Of a stretch of 64,000 bases of DNA, positions 39,601-52,900 are shown one piece after another (the stretch's first letter is position 1; every line of letters begins with the position of its first letter). Both the position numbers and the translations under genes were made by a program. Under the pieces are notes generated by a model. The model was given only the letters and a program-made list of their open reading frames with translations, was not told where the DNA came from and made no database searches. The stretch is from Gavia stellata (lineage: Eukaryota > Chordata > Aves > Gaviiformes > Gaviidae), in assembly GCF_030936135.1 (NCBI RefSeq), contig NC_082606.1:4597255-4661254 (forward strand), given 5' to 3'.

Positions 39601-42600
39601 ATAATGACTTGTAGGGAGGTACAAAGCAAGCGTGAATCAAAAAACAAACCGACCCAACAAACACAGATGTATTCATCCAAATTTGTTTTCCCAAATGGCT
39701 TGGGAAGTATTTGAGAAGCCTATTCTGAAGAACAATGTTATGGTTAAGTATATGTGACAAAATTTGTGCTACCAATGCCATAGCATATACTGGTCTTAAA
39801 ATAATTAAAACAAACCTGGTCTTTATCGCAACCTTTCCCCAGAGCTTGAGTAAAAGCTGTTCTTCGATGTGAAAAATCTGTTTGATGATGTTTCCTTTTA
39901 TGTTTCCCCACTTTCTTACCGGATCAGAAACAAGAAGTTCTTATAGCATTTTTTTAACCTGAGTGGAATTCAGAAGTACCAAGTTTTGAGAGAGACTTGT
40001 TCCCCCTAGCAACTTACAGCCCAGTTCATATGGAAACTAGGCACCTTCTAGAAACGCACACAAACTTTGGCTGCTTGTGTGATCCTGGTGTTTTGATGTC
40101 TGCCTTTCTCTGGATCTCATGGATATGCTACAACATTAAAAAAGAGAACAAATTAACGTACCACAAATTTAAAATACTTGCATGGCCAGTGGTTTTTACT
40201 GTGTGGAACTGCTCTGGGAAATAATGAAGCAAGTGTGCTGTAGGGGCACTATCCACATTTCTGCAATATCTAGGGTTGAGTTAGGTGCCCTTTCCTAAGG
40301 AAGAATGGTTCTATCAGTTGGATTAGAATCTGTTTTCATCAACACCTGTGTCCATCACTGTCAGCTGTATAACACAACACAGAATTACTTGACATACAGT
40401 AGAAACTCTCTGGGTCAATTCTGCTGGCAGGATGTTACCAGGACCTTAGTCATCAGTATTATTATGGGGTCAATAGTGCTTTGAAAAGTCCACTAGAATG
40501 GCTTTAAAAAGCACATGCAAGAACATGGGAACAGATGCAGTTACCTCTGGGGTTGTGCCATAAGCTGTTTTGCTCCATGGAGAATGTTCAGGCTTGTTTG
40601 ATAGTATCCTGCAGATACTATATTTTGCAGTTACTGAAGTCCAGCTTTGACCATCTAAGATTTACGGTATTTGTGCTAGTCCATAAATCAGGCTTTCTTT
40701 CCACATAAAATAAGGCTTACATACTGCCTCAGGTTTTCAAATAAAATCATTCTGAAACAGAAACATCACTAGCTACCAAAGAGCTCCCAATCATTAAAAA
40801 ACCCTTACAACTCCTGCAGCTCATCCCCTGGTTTTCCCTACACAGATCAGTCTTTCAATTTGTACATGTGCCTGCAACTCTGTCTCCTACAACACTAAAG
40901 AGAGAGGTCGCAGCCAGACTCCCTGCATTTGGATCATTGAAACGTTCTTCGTCGGTTATTAAGAGGGTGGTTTGCTCCCAGCTTCTATTTCTGAATGTAC
41001 TCCCAAAAATATCTATCAATTTGAGCTTCACATTTTACTGTGAAAAAACCCAAAGAGTTCTGATTTATCTGCTTTGATCTATGCTCTGTGAAAGACAGTC
41101 AACTTCAACAGAACAGATATTGGTGCAAGCACCATATCCTTCTGTTCACACAAGCCTACAGTCTTTAGAAAATCAAAAGCCCTCATTATCTCATGAAGAC
41201 GATTTGATGCACAGAAATTCTGTGATCCCTATATCATGTCACTTGGTCTCCCTTCTATAATCCTGTTACATGATGTTTTACAGGAAGCACCGCAGCAGAT
41301 GCTGAAGAAAAGCTAATGAACCACCTACTGAGCCCTGACAGGTACAATAAGTTAATTCGGCCAGCTGTCAACTCATCCCAGTTGGTATCTATAGAACTGC
41401 AGGTTTCCCTGGCACAGCTCATCAGTGTGGTAAGTTCAAATTAGGCTATGCCTTTTAATTCATTACTACCTGCACATTACTCCAAGTAAAAGTCATACTA
41501 GTATTACTACGCCCCTGTTACTTTCTAGTTTACATAATAATACTTAGTAGGCAGGGCCCAGACATGCTATTTACTGGTTTTGTACTTCAGAATGCAGCTA
41601 CAACAGGAAGATCAATCTAAGCAATAAAGGACAGCAGCCAGGGAGATCAATCTAAGCAATAAAGGACAGCAGCCAGATCTTCATCCAATAAAATTCCATT
41701 GCTCAAAAAATCAAAACTGTTCCACTGATTTCAGTACAGCTACAGTAAGTTACACCAGATCAGGATCTATCCTGGACGGGGTACACAATGCTAAACGATC
41801 TTCTGCTGCTTGCATCAAAGAAATGTGGTTGAATAGCCTGAAAACTAGCTATGAAGCCAGCTCAAAATCTCATGGCATATCAGCAAATAGGGAAATGTTG
41901 TAAAGCAAAAAGACACGTTAGTTCTGGCTGGAATAGCTTAACATGGTTAAAACAATCCTCATGTAAGCAACTCCTCATATTCAATACAAATTACTTCAAT
42001 GGGTCTGAAAGACATTTTCACTCACAAGGTTAGCATGTGTTTAACAGTTCTTCCACAATACAAACACACACCTCAATGCCAAGAGAGGTTTAACATTAAC
42101 TGCAGTGGGAACACGATCCAGCACATAAGTGGGAATAATACCCTGAATCAGGGCTTTCAGCTCTGCTGCTCTCTCCCTGGATGAAAAAGAGGATACAGAT
42201 GACTGCCTCCCTGCCACAATTTGTGTACGGGCCAGTGACTGGACTGCTGCAAACTTTAAGAGATCTGTATAATTTATATTCTGAAATTCAAGAGGAAAAG
42301 AGAGAGAGACACTGATGGACTATAAGGGAAACTGTACAAACAGATGAGCGTTCATGCACACGTGCAGGCTGATTTATACAGGATATACTGGCATGTATAC
42401 CAGATGACTCTGGACAAGTGTTCCCTCTCTCCTGGAGAATTCCACCTGGACACAGACATGCCTCCTCACACAGTGCACTGCCACCACTAGCACAGTGTCC
42501 CACATGGCAGATTCAGCTTGGCAGGGTGGTGGTAATTGTTCCCAAATAGCCACACTTACTCTAGTCACAACTGTCCTTGTTAAAAGCCACTTGGAGCTCT

Positions 42601-45600
42601 ACACTTGTGGGGTTGCTATTTATCATCAGTATGTGCACAACACTGGCCATCTTACTAGCAGAGAAATGCCTGTCTTGAAATACGCTGGACGAAATCATGC
42701 TGCACAGTTGGAAATATCCTCAAAAGCCCACTGAATACATCTTGTTACCGCAATAAAGTGAAACATTTTAGAGGACAACTTTTCTCTCTCTTTTTCCCTG
42801 CAGAATGAACGGGAGCAGATCATGACTACAAATGTCTGGCTGAACCAGGTAACCAAACCCACAGAGGCATGCTCTTGCAAACAACAAATGCAACTGCTTT
42901 CACTCCATCACAGTGATTGTTTTGTTAGTGCTGGTCTGGATACTCCCATCACTACTGTACAATTCTTCTCTTAGGAGTGGATTGATTATCGTTTGGCTTG
43001 GAAGCCCTCTGACTATGAAGGAATAAACAAGCTGAGAATACCTGCAAAACACATCTGGTTGCCAGACATTGTGCTTTACAATAAGTAAGTAAAAATTCTG
43101 TAGTTTATGCAGACAGTGAACAAAATTTTAACCATATATCAAGAAATAGGCATCAGAACCTATTAGGTCTGATAAAATTCTAAAACTGAATTTCGTAAAT
43201 TTTAGCCAGCATCAGGTGTATCTAACTGGGGTACTGGACTCAAAAATAATTTTAGTAAAATCAGGGCTCTGGTTAAAGAAATTCCAGCAGACCTAGAGCA
43301 TGTCTGCAGTGTGAGCTGTTACAACACCAGAGGATCCGTGACAAGGCTCACAATTGAGACACAGATCTGTACCAAACTAGACTATATGGAAAGCATGAAT
43401 TGTTAGTACAAGCACAGCCATACACTGGTCACATTTGCAAGAAGACAAGACATCTGGAATTCTATCGGACATCTTAGATTCTGAGCTACATTTTTGTCTC
43501 CTATTTCTTCTTCGCCCCCCTTCCACCACAGACTCCAGGACATAAATCTGTTACAAAGTTCAGACGTACCAGAACTCCACGAGTTAATATTCATTTACAA
43601 AACCAAATTACGTTCTATTTTCATAAAGCATTAAAAAATCAATTACAAGAATACATAATAAATCTGTCAGCATTTGACCCTGTTGCTTTACAGTACTGAG
43701 AAAAACAAAAGCTTGGTTCTAGACCATACTTCAGTTCCTTCAAACAGCTAATTGCCAATTTTGTTTTGCTTTTTTGTTTGTTTATAAGTCTCTAGCAAAG
43801 CCTTGAAGTGGATGATATCAAGTCTCTGGGGGAAAAAAATAATCAAAACTTATAATATACTTTCATGATATTTTGAAAACCAATGAATTCATGAACACAT
43901 GACAGTTTATGACCATATACAGATGGGAAACCTAGGAAGTTTATATATAACTGAGTTAAGTCCCTGGAATCCTACTACCGGAAATAAGATTTGAGAAATA
44001 CTTAAAACTACTATATTAGTCACAAAATAATTCAGCCAGTGGATTAGGATGTACTCTGCCTAGTCAAATCTTGTTCTGGTAAATTGTGCTCCTGCCCTCT
44101 GCTTCTTTCTTCCTTACTCCCCAAATGGTACCATTTAATAGATTGTAAGAATGGAAAGAAACAGTTTTAAAAGGCTTCTTAAATGTATGGGAACAAGCTT
44201 TTAGCCTCACCATATTGGATTCTTACATTAGTACAAAGCTTCAAATTAAAATTTTAGATAAAGGACAACCCCCTGTAACTTTCTGCTGCTGAAGCAGAGT
44301 TTCATAGGCATCTGTCAGTTCAAGAAGGTGCTAAGGAAGACACAAAGAGCATCCCCATGCCCCACAGCTCTGTCCATATGTAGACTGTGCACAGGACTAC
44401 AGAGGGCACTGAGACAGCACCAGCAGCCCAGCCTCTGTCCCACAGCTGAGCCAGGGGCAGCCAGCAGAACCACCTACATATTCTCAGCCCAGGAGTCTAC
44501 CCAGTTCATTGCACGGCATAACCGTAAATCTAACTCAAGGAGATACAGACATGTGAGAAATAAGATACAATTTCTGTACTAAAAAATAGCAATTTTATTG
44601 GCAATGAACTAATGACCCTCATACAGTGTAGCCACTCACTTCTGCATCGGGTCATTTCACTGCCTACATGAGTTAGCTGCAAGGGTCTCAGCTCAGTGCC
44701 AGGCACCAAGGTTTGCAACATGAGCCCTTTCCACAGCCAGATGTAACCGATCTGGAGAACTACACGTGTGCCAAGCCTTGGATACTTGTAGCACTTCCCT
44801 GCTTAGAAAAAAAATCAACCTTAGCACTGAAATAGCTCTATTTTCCATGAAGTCTTGTCAACGAACAAGTGATTCATTAGACTTTTTATAACTCTTAAGG
44901 AGCACATTTCCACTCAGATAAAAGGGTGCTACTTAACTATAGTCAGTTGAACTTCATTCATTTACACTCACAGCGAGTTTGGTCTTACATTTTTGCAGAT
45001 AACGTACTGTCTTTAGGGTATGTGCATTTCTTTACATAGATACCTGTTTATCAAAAAGAAGGCACGTGGGATGTATCTAGTCCAGACTCTTCTTTGCAGT
45101 CTAACAAAGTGGCTAACCCAGTTTTTAATAAAAGCAATCAATCAACATAGGAACAAACCTTTGCGTTTCCTCATCTGTCAAGAAAGACAGTCACTAATAG
45201 CTCTTCCTTCCTACTGTTACACTTTCCTTCGGTAGCCCGACTGGCTGAGTTTGAAAGGTGTTGCATAGCACACTTGAGAAGATGCAGCGAATATGCTCAG
45301 AAACACTAAATTTCAATAAAATTTATGAGCAATTGACCACCTGACATTTCTACCTCAGGATACTTCATAGGTTAAACAGCCCTAAGTTGTTTGCCCAGAA
45401 ACATTGGACAGGAGAAGATACTGACTACTGACTGATAATGATCTTCTCCCTGAATTAAAGGGCCCATCATAACATAGAAGACTCTCCTGGTGGAAGTTCG
45501 GCAGTTGGAGGAGATACAAAGCCAAGATTATTTGTGGGCACTAAGAACACTGTGGCTTGTCTGTTGTTTTTGCAATAAGTAAACATTAACTGGAGTGACA

Positions 45601-48600
45601 CAATAAATTATAAACCATATAATTACATTTCCGCTGCCTACACTCTCCCTGCATTTCTAACCAACACTGCTCATCCTTATTTCCTCGTCCAAGTCATTTA
45701 GGAGTGTTGCTGTGTGCTCTTAGCAGTGGCTGTGTTACAGATCAAAGGTGCCTCCATTTTCATGCTGGATGATCTCATTTTTACTCAGCCTTCAGAGATG
45801 TAGTAAGCCTTAATTACTTTAACAAACATTTACAAAATACTTCGAGTTCTTTGGATGAAACAGAGATGCATAATTATTATTTCATAATAATTTTATAATG
45901 TAAGTATCGGACCAAATATCAATTCTCTGATTGGGAGAAATGCATACATTAATCTCCCTATCAAGTTATAGCTCCCTACAAGATAGATTTCAAAAATCAA
46001 AATATTACTAAACTTTGATTCTAGAAAGAACTGAGGCCCCCAAGACCAAGAATGTCAAAGCTCTTTTGTTTTGAACTATGTTTTTCCTCTTAATGTTTTA
46101 TTATCTTCTCTCCTTCTTCTTTCCTCTTGTTTCATTAGTGCGGATGGCACATACGAAGTTTCGCTATACACAAATGCAATTGTAAAGAATAATGGAAGCA
46201 TTTGCTGGTTGCCACCAGCTATTTACAAGAGCGCCTGCAAGATTGAAGTTAAGCATTTCCCATTTGATCAACAAAACTGTACATTAAAGTTCCGGTCTTG
46301 GACATATGATCATACAGAAATTGATATGGTGCTTAAAACTTCCATGGCGAGCATGGATGACTTTACGCCAAGTGGAGAGTGGGACATTGTAGCGCTCCCA
46401 GGAAGAAGGACTGTAAATCCTTTGGACCCCAATTATGTCGACGTGACATATGACTTCATTATTAAAAGGAAACCTCTTTTTTATACCATCAATCTTATCA
46501 TTCCCTGTGTGCTAATTACATCCTTAGCCATCCTGGTGTTCTACTTGCCTTCAGACTGCGGTGAAAAAATGACCCTATGCATCTCTGTGTTACTTGCCTT
46601 GACTGTGTTCTTGCTGCTGATCTCCAAAATTGTCCCTCCAACATCTCTAGATGTTCCACTGATTGGGAAGTATCTCATGTTTACAATGGTACTAGTGACC
46701 TTCTCAATAGTTACCAGTGTGTGTGTACTCAATGTCCACCATAGATCTCCAAGTACTCACACTATGCCCCCTTGGGTAAAGCTGGTTTTCCTCGAAAGAC
46801 TCCCAGCCTATCTGTTCATGAAGCGTCCAGAAAATAATTCTCCACGGCAAAAGCTGTGCAACTGCAAAAAGACAAAAGCAGAGAATCCTTGTATGGACCC
46901 AGCTGACTTCTACAAGAACTCTACCTATTTTTTGAATACAGCCTCTGCCAAAAAATATGATATGAAAATCACTGAGACTCTTGACAATGTCAGCAGTCAT
47001 CGAGATTTTAGGTTAAGAACAGGCACGAAATTTTCTCCTGAAGTCCAAGAAGCAATTGATGGAGTCAGTTTCATAGCAGAGCACATGAAAAGTGATGACA
47101 ACGACCAGAGTGTAAGTAAAAATGCAAAATCATCCCAGTCTTTCTAAACTTCATCCCCTGTCCTCCTCTCGAATACGCTGTTCTTTGAAAGGCATATGTG
47201 AAGTCCCTTGCTATTCTAAAGTTTTTAGAGAGATTCTAGCAATAGCTTATAAGAGGAAATAATTTTTGCCATTAAAAGAACTTAACAAATAGCAATCTGG
47301 TAAATGCTGATACTCTCCTGGAAAGTAACATGGCTATTTCTACTAAGAGAGAATGTTGACTGCCCAGTAAGTCATGAAACACCCTTGAAAAAGCTGTGTC
47401 ATCACATTCAAGTAGTATTTGGCAGGGGAAAAAAATAATATTCACTTCCAGGTCAGAAAAAGAAAATTTTTCCCCATTGTATTCAGTAAGACTGTGACTC
47501 AACCCATGGTCAGGCCATGTTAACCAGAAACAACCTACCTGCAGCTCAAGCATTTATTTACCTAACTGGGCACAGAAGGAGGATTTAGTAAAATTGATAA
47601 AATGCCTTTGCAAACACCCTCTCCTGGCTAAGATATCTGTCCATCTATGGCAAACACAATGGGTAGGGTCAAAACCCTAATGCCAGCAGAGCTGACACTT
47701 TTTTCATTTGAGTTAAATCAGACTCATTATTGGCTATGAGAAGTACTTTATCCAGGACGCGTTTAAGCAGTGCTGCTGCTGCCCTATTCACTTGCCCTAC
47801 TCATGTGCTACTAAAGCTGATATAAATACACTGTGAGTAATACTTGGAAAAACTCAGATGGTTCAGAGTTTTGCTTAGACAAGCACCCATGGTTAGGAAA
47901 AACCATCCTCATACCTACCAGCATCCTCTCTCCAACCCAGATCCCAGTCAGACTCCAGGTTCTCTATTCCTGTTGTGCTCTCCCTCATGCAGCCAAGCAG
48001 ATTAAATAAAGCCTTGCAGATCTTGCAGAAGTCCCTTGAGGAGCATGCTGCTGAGTAGTTCATGTTTTCTATTAGCTGAAATTACTGTCAATATAAATAA
48101 AGAAGATCAGCTATTAATATTAGACATGAGCTTGCAAACATTGAAACTGACTGAACAGAAGCAGACTTCATAGAAAAGAAAAGTTTTCTAATAGCTCAGA
48201 AATTCTTGCAAGAATGTGTCGCATACTAAAGGATCTACAAAGCCTGCACTTGATATTAAGAACAATTTTCAAGGGTATTTTATGCATTAAAAATTAATTG
48301 AATGCTTTTCACACAGGGTCCTCCGATATTACGTATCACTTTTCTAGATTTGTAATTTTAATCTCTGCTTTCTTCCTTCATTATCATGGTCTGGTAACAA
48401 CTGTTCATGTACATTTACTATAGTCTGATTTCAGAAGAGCACAATTCCCATTAGCAGCATTGGAAATTAAAAGTGTGCCCTGAAAGAAAAATATGTAACG
48501 TTCTAATGTAAGACATGAGATAATTGACAAGCATGGTAAAGTCACTGAGGTCCCATGTGTAACTAAAATCAATGAGAGGGGAAAATATAATCATTCCTGA

Positions 48601-49305
48601 GATGCAAATGAAGATTGATATATTCCCCCTTTACAATAATAGCCTGCTAGTCACTTCAGTTTGAGAACAGAATCTAAGGCCATGACTTTCACGGGCAACA
48701 TATGCAAGACAAAAAGGGATTTTAATAAAAGCAACAGTATTAATATGCATCAAAACCCTTGATTAAGATGACTGCTGATAAGAACTCTGAAGCTGACCTT
48801 GTTTAACAGCAGTAAACACCATCTATTTTTGTCCACTGAGATTAATAGCATCTGCAAACTAAAATTAAAGGAAAAAATTCCTTAATTGGATTATACTGTG
48901 GGTCCTTCTGGACTGGCTTCCACCAGGCGGCCATGCTCAGTCCCTGATGCATCCAAGACAGTTAAGCAATATTTACAGTATTTTTCTCCACTGCCCAGAA
49001 TGGTTGTAGGAGAAAAATCCCTTCCCAAGCCTAAAGTCAGTTAATTCCCTGAACCCTGAGATTTGTTTCCTTTTATTTTCATAAACAAAAACTCAGCATT
49101 AGCAAGAGGAAGAGCGAAAGAATATGACAAATTGCTAATATCTTTAATTGGCTTTTTCTTCCAGGTCATTGAAGATTGGAAGTATGTTGCCATGGTAGTG
49201 GACAGGCTGTTTCTCTGGATATTCGTCCTTGTTTGTGTCCTGGGGACTGTTGGATTATTTCTGCAGCCACTCTTTCAAAACCATACTGCTGCCATGAACC
49301 CTTAG
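36564..49305 (+). CDS. CHRNB4: Neuronal nicotinic acetylcholine receptor subunit beta-4 (six coding exons, complete)
   Basis: Structural (non-alpha) subunit of a pentameric ligand-gated cation channel of the plasma membrane; in the family it pairs with alpha-3 (and alpha-5) in autonomic ganglia. Joining 36564-36618, 41284-41429, 42804-42848, 42975-43084, 46139-47111 and 49165-49305 gives 489 residues plus TAG, close to the usual length of about 490-500. Visible: a hydrophobic signal peptide (1 to about 19), loop-D Trp79, the Cys-loop Cys152-Cys166 with 13 residues between, TM1 about 233-257, TM2 about 263-283 containing [22 protein letters not shown]3 about 297-318, a variable cytoplasmic loop, and TM4 about 456-476. 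N-glycosylation sequons are at N137, N165 and N482. No vicinal Cys pair is present in loop C, so it is not an alpha subunit. The motifs YTNAIV and PGRRTVNP match beta-4 better than beta-2. Every junction is GT..AG and in phase. Confidence 0.97.
36619..41283 (+). other. CHRNB4: CHRNB4 intron 1
   Basis: A 4665-bp AT-rich intron bounded by gtaagt and ttacag. It contains an A-rich run at 39291-39333 and no recognisable gene or mobile element. Confidence 0.85.
41284..41429 (+). CDS. CHRNB4: CHRNB4 coding exon 2
   Basis: Acceptor ttttacag and donor GTG|gtaagt. The 146 bp encode residues 20-67, the N-terminal helix and first beta strands of the extracellular domain ([20 protein letters not shown]). 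The exon completes the split Gly codon of exon 1 and ends in phase 0. Confidence 0.95.
41609..41676. repeat. 35-bp tandem duplication in CHRNB4 intron 2
   Basis: AGATCAATCTAAGCAATAAA plus 13 further bases (33 bp in all) occurs at 41609 and again at 41644 without mismatch, period 35. The identity points to a recent duplication, or an assembly artefact. It contains an AATAAA inside each copy. Confidence 0.95.
42804..42848 (+). CDS. CHRNB4: CHRNB4 coding exon 3
   Basis: The 45-bp exon ([15 protein letters not shown]) has acceptor ccctgcag and donor CAG|gtaacc. It contains loop-D Trp79, which in this family faces the agonist site from the complementary side. The length of 45 bp is invariant in neuronal nicotinic receptor genes. 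Confidence 0.95.
42975..43084 (+). CDS. CHRNB4: CHRNB4 coding exon 4
   Basis: The 110-bp exon starts after ctcttag with EWIDYRLAW and ends in ...LPDIVLYNN, the last Asn codon being split AA|T at the gtaagt donor. It is separated from exon 3 by a short 126-bp intron. It encodes the loop-A region of the extracellular domain. Confidence 0.95.
43085..46138 (+). other. CHRNB4: CHRNB4 intron 4
   Basis: A 3054-bp intron from gtaagt to ttcattag. Nothing recognisable within it. CHRNB4 intron 5 (47112-49164, 2053 bp) is likewise plain. Confidence 0.85.
46139..47111 (+). CDS. CHRNB4: CHRNB4 coding exon 5 (Cys-loop, TM1-TM3, cytoplasmic loop)
   Basis: This large 973-bp exon starts after ttcattag and completes the split Asn. 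It encodes residues 120-443: Cys-loop C152-C166, loops B, C and F, TM1 to TM3, and the cytoplasmic loop ending DDNDQS before gtaagt. Reading on into intron 5 gives only a short tail ending at a stop at 47145-47147, so the real transcript must splice to reach TM4. Confidence 0.97.
49165..49305 (+). CDS. CHRNB4: CHRNB4 coding exon 6 (TM4 and C-terminus)
   Basis: Acceptor ttcttccag. The exon starts [18 protein letters not shown], the conserved amphipathic MA-helix end and start of TM4, and finishes QNHTAAMNP with TAG at 49303-49305. It joins exon 5 in phase 0. Confidence 0.96.
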   Translation, partial: VIEDWKYVAMVVDRLFLWIFVLVCVLGTVGLFLQPLFQNHTAAMNP

Positions 49306-49906
49306 TTGTCATTTAAAATTGTCAATACTTACATAGGTTTTGGGTCTCATTCTGCTCTCAGTTCCCCTCTGTTAAATCCACAGAGATGCCAACTGAGTTG
49401 CTCTTACATCAGATTTAGAGTAGGGAAATGGAAAGTAGAACTTGACTTACTGTGATAGGGAAAAAAAAAAAACAAAAACAAACAGAAAACTGTTTTTTTT
49501 CCAATGAGTTCAGTACTTCTGGTGATGTCTTGGCCCTTTTTTTGATTATTTGAAGTCTGAACATTACAGAGAAAGGTGTTTACCTTTACAATATACCATC
49601 CTGGCTCACAAGGATTATTATTTAAGAAGTATTTTAAATACATTGCCTCAGAAAAGACATTTTCTTTCCTTAGAATACTGCAATTTCCCTATTACAAAGA
49701 AGGTATTGCTATGATATTTATTTTCTTCAATTGCATCAAAAATATTTGTTTCTGATTTATAAAGAGCTTTACAGGTGGAATCACTGTTCAGCTGTTTGAG
49801 TATGATATTTAAAACTGAATTGAGAAACAGAGACGTACTTCTGAGGTAACCACTAATAGGTTTCTCACCTTGCCACCTCTGATAGCCGATTGATCAACAG
49901 AGGCCA

Positions 49907-49912
49907 AATAAA
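49907..49912 (+). terminator. Candidate polyadenylation signal AATAAA (proximal), CHRNB4
   Basis: Canonical AATAAA about 600 bp after the CHRNB4 stop codon, in the context ccAAATAAATATATGG. Only one of this signal and the one at 49960 need be used. Confidence 0.45.
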
Positions 49913-49959
49913 TATATGGTAAACAAACATTTATATACTCTGTTCAATGATGAAATATA

Positions 49960-49965
49960 AATAAA
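49960..49965 (+). terminator. Candidate polyadenylation signal AATAAA (distal), CHRNB4
   Basis: A second canonical AATAAA 53 bp downstream, followed within 10 to 20 bp by T-rich sequence (aaaattttcattatat). Confidence 0.5.
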
Positions 49966-49985
49966 ATGTAAAATTTTCATTATAT

Positions 49986-52900
49986 AGAGTTAGTCCTGAA
50001 ATGTTCCTGCAACTTTAACAGCTCACATAACTGGGGTTCATACACACTTTCATGAATCTAAGGCTAAGAGCACAGGAAAGCACCTGGAGAAGACAACTGT
50101 GAAAGGCAGCTAGAATGAGGAGAAGACACCTGAGAACAAACAGACCTGAATGTTTTGCTGGGGAGATATTAATGCGGATTTAAGTACAATCCTCAACAAA
50201 TTAGCTAGGAAAACACATAACACATGTACAGCCTTGAAGTCCTTGGCAAAGGAGAGATCAACGCCCTAGACTCCCATCACAGGACAATCCCACCACACTT
50301 TGTTCCAGGTAGCTTGAAACCTGCAAAAAGAGAAGTGGGGTCCTGGCATTTTTCAAGCTAAACCATTCTCAGCTTTTCCTTGGGATGTTGTCAGAACACA
50401 TAACAATTTTACCACCCACTGATAGGTACAACTAATGACTGGTGACAAAACTGTTAAAATCCACTACTACTTGTGAAGGGGATTTGAGGCTCATCTGTCC
50501 CAGGGGAGGATTAGCTGACACTTAAACCTGTATTCCTCAACAAGTCACAGATGAAGACACCTCCGGCTCTATTTGCCCTCATCAAAACTGAGCTACTTCT
50601 CTACCTAGATCACCATTCCCAGGCAGCTACAGATAACTACATAGATTTCAACATGCCCAAAGGAGCTACGCCAACACTTTTCCAATTGTTCAGCGCAACT
50701 TCGGGACCTTTGCTGATTCCTGTGTTCACACCCTCCCCGCCCATGCACTGAACTCCCCAGCACTGCTGCCACACACACACACCTCCTCCCCACACACCCT
50801 GAGCACTGGAAAGGCTCTCCCAGGGGCCTGAGCACTACAGCACGGCCTGGTGCGCTGCAGCCTAGGAAAGATATAATGAAAAAGTATCAGAAGTGGGGTG
50901 GGTGAGGCTATGTGAGCAGCAGCAGCATCTCCCTTAGGTCATATGCTAAAAGAAGGAATAGTTGTAACACTGTCATCCTCCCTCCCATTTCCCTTCCTCT
51001 ATGTACTGTAACTGTGTCCATCACTGAAGACAGGACAAGAAGGTGAAGGATGACTGTAGGACAGCCCTATTAAGGCAGATGTACCCTGTGGCCATAGAAG
51101 CTACCACATCCTCCTCTCCCAGAGGGTGGCAATGCTCTGGACATCTCCCCAAACATTAACTGTTCTGGACATTTCCCATGGTGACTGGTAGGCGGTGCAA
51201 AGTTTAAATGGGTCAAACCTGCTTTCCCCGCCTCATATGTCTTCTCCTTCTCAAACGTAGAGAGCAGAGCTATTTCTCTGCAGGCAACTGAAACAACAGC
51301 TGTGAGATGAGATGAGGCACAGGCAGCCCCACGGGACTAGAGGGGTACCTTCACCCACGCAGGGAGATGCTCCTCTATGTTAGGTTATATGCCGGGAGCT
51401 GCCATGGCACAGAATATCACAAGCACACGTGCACACACTGCCCCAGCTGCTAAGCAGCTTTTTCTGCTTACAGAGAAGCCAGAGGGAAGCCAGAGCAGCT
51501 GCCAGCACTGCCGACAGCGTAAAGGTGAAGCCCCTTTAAATCCCACAATAACCCTGAACAGTGAATCTGGAAGAGGCATCACAGACCTCATTTCAGACTC
51601 AAACACTCTTGTGAGCTACCACACGCTCCTGCAGGGCAGAAGGGAGAGGAACTCACCCAGCCAAGCAACCAAGGGTGCAGCAAGTCAGCCGCGGACCATG
51701 CAGTCCACCCGACTGACACTGGACCTATGCAGAGCAAAGACCCCTCTCTCTGCTCTTTTCACCCAGCACCAACAGCACTTTTGGCTCTGTCCCACTCTCA
51801 CCCTCCTACTAATCATTACTCCTTTCCTGGGTCCCATCTTCTTCTTATCCTACCCTTCAGTGTCTGAATGCAACTGAAATGAGGCCTCTAGTACTCCCAT
51901 GGCATAGTTGGCCTTATCTTTATGAGCAGTAATAACTGATAACGCTTGGCTCCCTAACTGCAGCCTTCAGCTGAATTATGCTCAGCATAGACAAAAGTTT
52001 TAGAAAGGATTTGGCAGCTCAGCTAGCAGAGCGCACAGGCAGATGGAGGCCTCAGACTTGACAAACCCAGAAAAAGCTTTCAAAAGGTACATTCCTGGCC
52101 CCAGGGAGATCCCTGCAGAACAAGAGCTCCTCATCCAGGAAATGGTGGGCTCTGGTGCTTTCCACACACTGTGGCCACCTTATTCCTTTTTTAATCATTA
52201 GTGAAGCAATATACTCTTCCCTAGTTATGTTCTTGGAAACCACCACTGTATTTTGTTTAAGTTTCCAGAAATAATTCAATCCATAGCAAACTTCAGAATG
52301 GAAAATTTCACCCAAATTCCTAACATTTTGAAAAATCTGACCTCCTAAAACTGTGGTTTCAAAATGAGAAATGCTATTTTTGCCTAACCCTCAGCAGCTC
52401 CACCTACGTAATACATAGAACTGTTCCCAGTTTAACTTGTCAAAGAATTGAAGGGTTTTCTGCTTCGATTTTTTGGCAAAATTTAAAAAATAAAATATTT
52501 CTGGAGAAAAGGAAACATTAAAAATGTCATCTTGCAGGCTAATATAAATATGATAACGTCCTGGTTCATCAAACAAAATAAACTTCAACGCTTCCACTTT
52601 TGAGAGTTTTACAGTAATGCTTTTCATAAAAAAAAGAAGAAAAGTGGTCATTCAAAATGTATTTTTCACTAAAAATGTTTTTCAAATGGCAGTGTGTAAC
52701 CAGCCTTTGCTTCCCTACTAGTGAGGAAACACCTCTGTTGGTTCCATCCCCATTCCCTACCATGACAAAACACTTTAACCCTGACCAATCCTGTCTTCCG
52801 TCAGAACACGTACATATATATTACTTCTGAATCTACATCTTAACATTAGGCTTCTAAAAAGTGACACTTTATCTAAGGAAGTACAGAGGAATATAGAACT

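Larger units (their letters stand above)
49306..49985 (+). other. CHRNB4: CHRNB4 3' UTR (probable)
   Basis: About 0.65 kb follow the stop codon up to two AATAAA hexamers. The stretch has no gene on it and contains an A-rich run near 49459-49487. The end is inferred from the polyadenylation signals; the true cleavage site is not visible. Confidence 0.55.

Noticed and set aside
46071..46138. In-frame ATG and open sequence just before CHRNB4 exon 5
   Set aside because: This is the intronic polypyrimidine tract and acceptor; the conserved protein continues from exon 4 through the split Asn codon, so the ATG at 46071 is not a start.
36564..49305. Identity as CHRNB2 or CHRNB3
   Set aside because: Loop motifs ([22 protein letters not shown]) fit beta-4, and the neighbour with a CC pair and [17 protein letters not shown] is alpha-3; CHRNB3 pairs with CHRNA6 elsewhere.
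51377..51877. 166-codon + strand open frame between CHRNB4 and CHRNA3
   Set aside because: It has no recognisable domain, signal or family motif, and its low-complexity Ser/Thr/Gln-rich content looks translated from non-coding DNA. About one frame of this length is expected by chance in a window this size.
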